This document shows positions 14,501 to 16,202 of a stretch of DNA of 16,202 nt, piece after piece. Both the position numbers and the translations under genes were made by a program. The notes below the pieces were generated by a model that made no database searches, was not told the origin of the DNA, and saw only the letters and a list, made by a program, of their open reading frames with translations. How positions within the stretch are numbered: the stretch's first letter is position 1; each line of letters opens with the position of its first letter. The stretch covers positions 1-16,202 of the forward strand of contig CALKWO010000232.1 of the NCBI GenBank assembly GCA_938003875.1, read 5' to 3'. Source of the DNA: an uncultured bacterium (GTDB lineage Bacteria; Planctomycetota; Uabimicrobiia; Uabimicrobiales; JABWCH01).

Positions 14501-15430
14501 GGTGCTTATGATAAGACGATCCGCATCTGGGACGCAACAAGCACGGAATGCTCTCTTGTCTTAAAAGGTCATGATGAATGGGCCAGAGTTGCTGCCTTCA
14601 GCAATTCAGGAAAGCTTTATACTTCTGGCTCTACAGACAAGAAAATCTGCCTTTGGGATGCCATGAACGGGCATTTGCTCAGGCAATGGAAAGCACATGA
14701 AGGCTGGATTACAGCCCTATGCTTTCACAAAAACGATAGAATACTAGCTTCTGGCGGAGGAGATGGCTACATCAAACTCTGGGATGTGAGTAACGCTGTT
14801 TGTCTCAAAAGCTTTGCAGCCCACACAGAAGCCGTTATGGATATTCTTTTCTTAGACACCAAAGACATCCTTGTCTCTGTCTCTCGTGACAAGACCATGA
14901 AGCTATGGAATATAGAAACAGGAGAATGTATAAAAACATTTACAGGCCACGATGGATGGATTTCCTGTGTAGACTATTGTCCTGAGAAAGATACCTTACT
15001 GACAGGATCTCATGATACTTCTGTATGCTTATGGGATCGACAGACAGGCAACTGTTTGAAAACCATAGGAGAAAAGCAAAGCGCAGAGCATAAGCCCGAT
15101 CATCATATCCGAAGCGTAGCTTTTACAAAAGAAGGCGATAAAATCGTATCTTGCAATAGAGGGCAGAGAGGATTTGTCTGGGATATCGCTACAATGCGAT
15201 GTATGGATACTCTTTGGGGCGAACTGGATGCCAGAGAAATGGCGAGCAGCAAAAGCCGTTTTTATATCAATGTCCAAGATACACAAAGCCATTTGATAGA
15301 CAAAACAACAGGCGATACACTTTCCATATTCCCAGAAACCATTCTTTCTGCAAAAGTTTCTTCTCTAAATACCATTACAGGAGTAAGCCAGGGGCCTTAT
15401 GTATATCTTTTAGCATTGAAGGGATATTAA
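11507..15430 (+). CDS. DUF4062-NACHT-WD40 STAND protein (NWD1/TEP1-like, candidate NLR-type defence protein)
   Basis: The 1307-residue protein starts with a DUF4062 domain (about 6-110; KVFISSTFLDMEWERDKL, then DYFIGILGFRYGW). A linker leads to a NACHT-type NTPase with Walker A GVAGTGKS (237-244), Walker B ILAIDGLDE (321-329) and a LLTIRP sensor stretch. A helical STAND region (about 380-700) follows. From about 715 there are 12 clear WD40 blades. Tryptophans at 756, 798 and so on to 1176 are exactly 42 apart, with a twelfth at 1225. Two degenerate units near the end would make 14 blades, two propellers. In STAND proteins the propeller senses a trigger, the NTPase oligomerises and the N-terminal domain signals. 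This layout is known from eukaryotic NWD1 and TEP1, and related bacterial NACHT proteins act against phage. The function here is inferred. The ATG has AGGGG 6 nt upstream. Confidence 0.93.
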   Translation: MYLWKTIKVFISSTFLDMEWERDKLAEVFLPLKQKLAQRRIALIPYDLRWREKHSNKSLVKWCLEMVRQCDYFIGILGFRYGWRPEFDETGRANDKRISITEMEIREALKNLPQENRFFFMGDNSLRKEENLSMQTSEDSQDQEKLKSFIREKEERIYGYKTTAELSQILLDKLQRSIDEEYPGENLVDLEEYTRQQALKEILEEKVRGFVGRDDSLKEIECFVSEESSKNYLAVLGVAGTGKSALLASFIKNWKENHKEVPLVIHFMSMGSDSRNIQGIMLHLGEQLQDIGILQQELKEDPAELRSQIRLTLEGYKGKLILAIDGLDEIEDLGKDMAWLSRNIPSNIKILLTIRPVEPWEQLQKWENLTIFSLPPLSEVEIFAIIEDYNRNHTLKMSHEDKVFLAQRADGNPLYLKVALEEMISSGIAVGQLATSIESLFEQILQRLQKKYGVKMMEDYFGLIAASRNGLAEMELQELLSQEEFSKASQNIVDEALLSTTKACENFIVRRGGLLQFFHPEFERSLKERLGKSGMRTYHKRLACYFFQKGWQYERSLLETCYQYQWAEEYHELLKTLSDFSFLQAKVKAGMPDDLLQDFIRALDDTIVGVPFSFSISKAQDVLIDRNILKLLAKAIKVDLNFLRQRPESLFGTLWNRGYWYDAPEAEDHYLLGHEEISLPWREPGSKLYKLMEFWRKDYEQTGFLWLQSLKPMELSLGSPLLKILRKHEGWITGLAFHPEGNLLVSCSHDKILCLWDMGTGECIKTFQGHEGKITSLAFFPDGKRVCSADESGQIRIWSIENASCLQSWKAHDKSIEGIALDRQGRCLATASKDYSIKVWDVQTAANLATLYGHLNEVISVAFSPDGSKLVSGSADQSIKIWDMATGTCQKTIAHHKRLVYQVLFSPDGTQIASGSRDDTACLWDASTGENIHTLCKHQWGVLGIAYSPDGKKLATASGDKSIALWDTQTGKCLKTFRWHERSVCTVCFSPDGTYLVSGAYDKTIRIWDATSTECSLVLKGHDEWARVAAFSNSGKLYTSGSTDKKICLWDAMNGHLLRQWKAHEGWITALCFHKNDRILASGGGDGYIKLWDVSNAVCLKSFAAHTEAVMDILFLDTKDILVSVSRDKTMKLWNIETGECIKTFTGHDGWISCVDYCPEKDTLLTGSHDTSVCLWDRQTGNCLKTIGEKQSAEHKPDHHIRSVAFTKEGDKIVSCNRGQRGFVWDIATMRCMDTLWGELDAREMASSKSRFYINVQDTQSHLIDKTTGDTLSIFPETILSAKVSSLNTITGVSQGPYVYLLALKGY

Positions 15431-15460
15431 AACTTGCTGTATAGGAAATTATAGTTTTGT

Positions 15461-15484
15461 CTTAATCTTAATCTTAATCTTAAT
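15461..15484 (+). repeat. Four tandem copies of CTTAAT
   Basis: Four exact 6-nt copies run from 15461 to 15484, followed by the variant CGTCAT. The tract is 30 nt after the STAND gene stop. It recalls the TTATCG hexamers in the palindromic element at 111-278. Its function is unknown; it could be slippage-prone. Confidence 0.85.
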
Positions 15485-15532
15485 CGTCATACGTGTTAAG
15501 TTTTAAAATTTTGTCTTGCAACAGATTGTAGC

Positions 15533-15600
15533 CGCAGGGTTGCGCTAAAAAAGTCATGTCTGATCAAAAGCCGAACGCCAGCGCAATCCCTGCGTTTTTT
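15533..15600 (+). terminator. Long GC-rich hairpin followed by six Ts
   Basis: The 14-nt arm at 15533-15546 (CGCAGGGTTGCGCT) pairs with 15580-15594 with one bulged base. The loop is 33 nt and TTTTTT follows at 15595-15600. It could terminate the STAND transcript, although it lies about 100 nt after the stop and the loop is long. Its GC content stands out from the AT-rich surroundings, so it may be a dispersed repeat. It does not show the GTTRRRY/RYYYAAC ends of an integron attC site. Confidence 0.6.
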
Positions 15601-15667
15601 CTCAATAGCCTCTAACTAACTAAACAGATCGAAAAAATTTTGCCAATCCAGCCACAAATTTAGACCA

Positions 15668-16048
15668 TCACAAGCGACTAAGACAATTTTTATCTTTATC
15701 CTGAGCCAATATCTGCAAACATGAGCTTTTCTCAACCAAAAACAAAGGCAAAAGCTTCTCCCTTCCGTATTTAGGAACCAACCACTCTTTCACCTTAGCT
15801 GTAGTAAACTGAGCAAACAAAAAAATATCACCAATACGAAGCAATCGAAGAACCTCATCCATCTTAGGAATCAACTTAAAACGCTCATTAATCTTAGCAA
15901 CGCCATACTCACAACGAAAAACCTTCACCTTACGCTCCTCCATATTCTTCAAAATCAAACCACGAAGATACGCCTTCTTATTTTCTATTTCCTTTTCCTT
16001 ATCCATCAAAATACGATACTCTCGAATCCATTCATTCATTTGATCCAT
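15668..16048 (-). CDS. Small coiled-coil protein of unknown function
   Basis: I do not recognise this 126-residue protein. The first 40 or so residues are charged and likely form a coiled coil (KEKEIENKKAYLRGLILKNM). A short strand-rich part follows (VKVFRCEYGVAKINERFKL), then helices (MDEVLRLLRIGDIFLF, TAKVKEWLVPKYG). That order loosely resembles small phage- or mobile-element-associated proteins with a leading coil, a beta hairpin and a helical end, but no family is certain. The start is ATG 16048, with AAGGA (16060-16056) 7 nt upstream; an in-frame TTG at 16063 overlaps that site. It starts 19 nt after the recombinase remnant on the same strand, so the two are probably co-transcribed. Confidence 0.7.
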   Translation of the reverse strand: MDQMNEWIREYRILMDKEKEIENKKAYLRGLILKNMEERKVKVFRCEYGVAKINERFKLIPKMDEVLRLLRIGDIFLFAQFTTAKVKEWLVPKYGREKLLPLFLVEKSSCLQILAQDKDKNCLSRL

Positions 16049-16067
16049 ACAAATTTCCTTCAAAATT

Positions 16068-16202
16068 TTACATCCTGTCCAAAGGGCTCCTTACCGCCCT
16101 ACCTCCTTTATTCAGCACATGAGTATAAATCATAGTAGTACTCACATCACTCAATTTAGATGCAGGAAAAACATATTGCCATGCAAACTCCTTCTGCGCA
16201 TT
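16068..16202 (-). pseudogene. intI: Integron-type tyrosine recombinase remnant, catalytic core apparently deleted
   Basis: The minus strand reads 44 codons in from the window edge to a TAA at 16070-16068. The first part ends in FAWQYVFPASKLS, which matches the middle of integron integrases (W-x-WVFPA region). It is followed directly, at 16149/16148, by DVSTTMIYTHVLNKGGRAV and SPLDRM, which match their C-terminus, including the catalytic Tyr. In intact IntI proteins roughly 65 residues separate these two parts and carry the HxLRHS and LLGH catalytic motifs. Those are missing here with the reading frame kept. The 5' part of the gene lies beyond the window. The match is from memory of the family, not a search. 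An assembly error at the junction cannot be excluded. Confidence 0.75.

Noticed and set aside
15533..15600. Possible integron attC site
   Set aside because: The hairpin size fits, but the GTTRRRY and RYYYAAC core ends are absent, and a T6 tract makes a terminator more likely.
1..16202. CRISPR array, tRNA or rRNA genes
   Set aside because: No spaced direct repeats of CRISPR type and no recognisable tRNA or rRNA sequence were seen on reading both strands.

Overview
The window is AT-rich bacterial DNA. The organism is probably a member of the Planctomycetes/PVC group. This is inferred from gene content: a primary sigma factor next to dnaG and a C4 zinc-ribbon coiled-coil gene, a kinase-fold protein, a LamG protein with a PEP-CTERM-like tail, a membrane pyrophosphatase, and a very large STAND/WD40 protein. 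No rRNA or tRNA is present to fix the taxonomy.

Left part (about 300-5600, minus strand). A macromolecular-synthesis cluster reads right to left: kinase-fold gene, dnaG, rpoD, zinc-ribbon coiled-coil gene. A consensus sigma70-type promoter sits in front of dnaG. A rho-independent terminator separates rpoD from the zinc-ribbon gene. A 168-bp near-palindromic element (111-278) lies downstream of the cluster. The kinase-fold protein has lost the key catalytic residues and looks like a pseudokinase.

Middle part (about 5960-11440, plus strand). After a 374-bp divergent regulatory gap come a membrane-anchored TPR protein, a receiver protein with two AsnC/RAM-like ferredoxin-fold domains, a lone NuoE-type [2Fe-2S] protein, a secreted LamG protein with an exosortase-type tail, and a K+-dependent-type membrane pyrophosphatase. 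Several spacers hold hairpins, one of them with two mutually exclusive folds.

Right part (11507-16202). A 1307-residue DUF4062-NACHT-WD40 protein (plus strand) resembles the eukaryotic NWD1/TEP1 layout and bacterial NLR-like defence proteins. Eleven successive WD tryptophans are exactly 42 residues apart. Its start lies just after a strong terminator. Converging on it from the right edge are a remnant of an integron-type tyrosine recombinase and a small coiled-coil protein of unknown function. In the remnant the catalytic core appears to have been deleted in frame. Together with GC-rich and hexamer repeats in the gap, this makes the right end look like an accessory region.

The best candidates for something undescribed are the DUF4062-NACHT-WD40 protein beside an integron relic, the receiver-RAM-RAM regulator, and the pseudokinase beside the replication/transcription genes.
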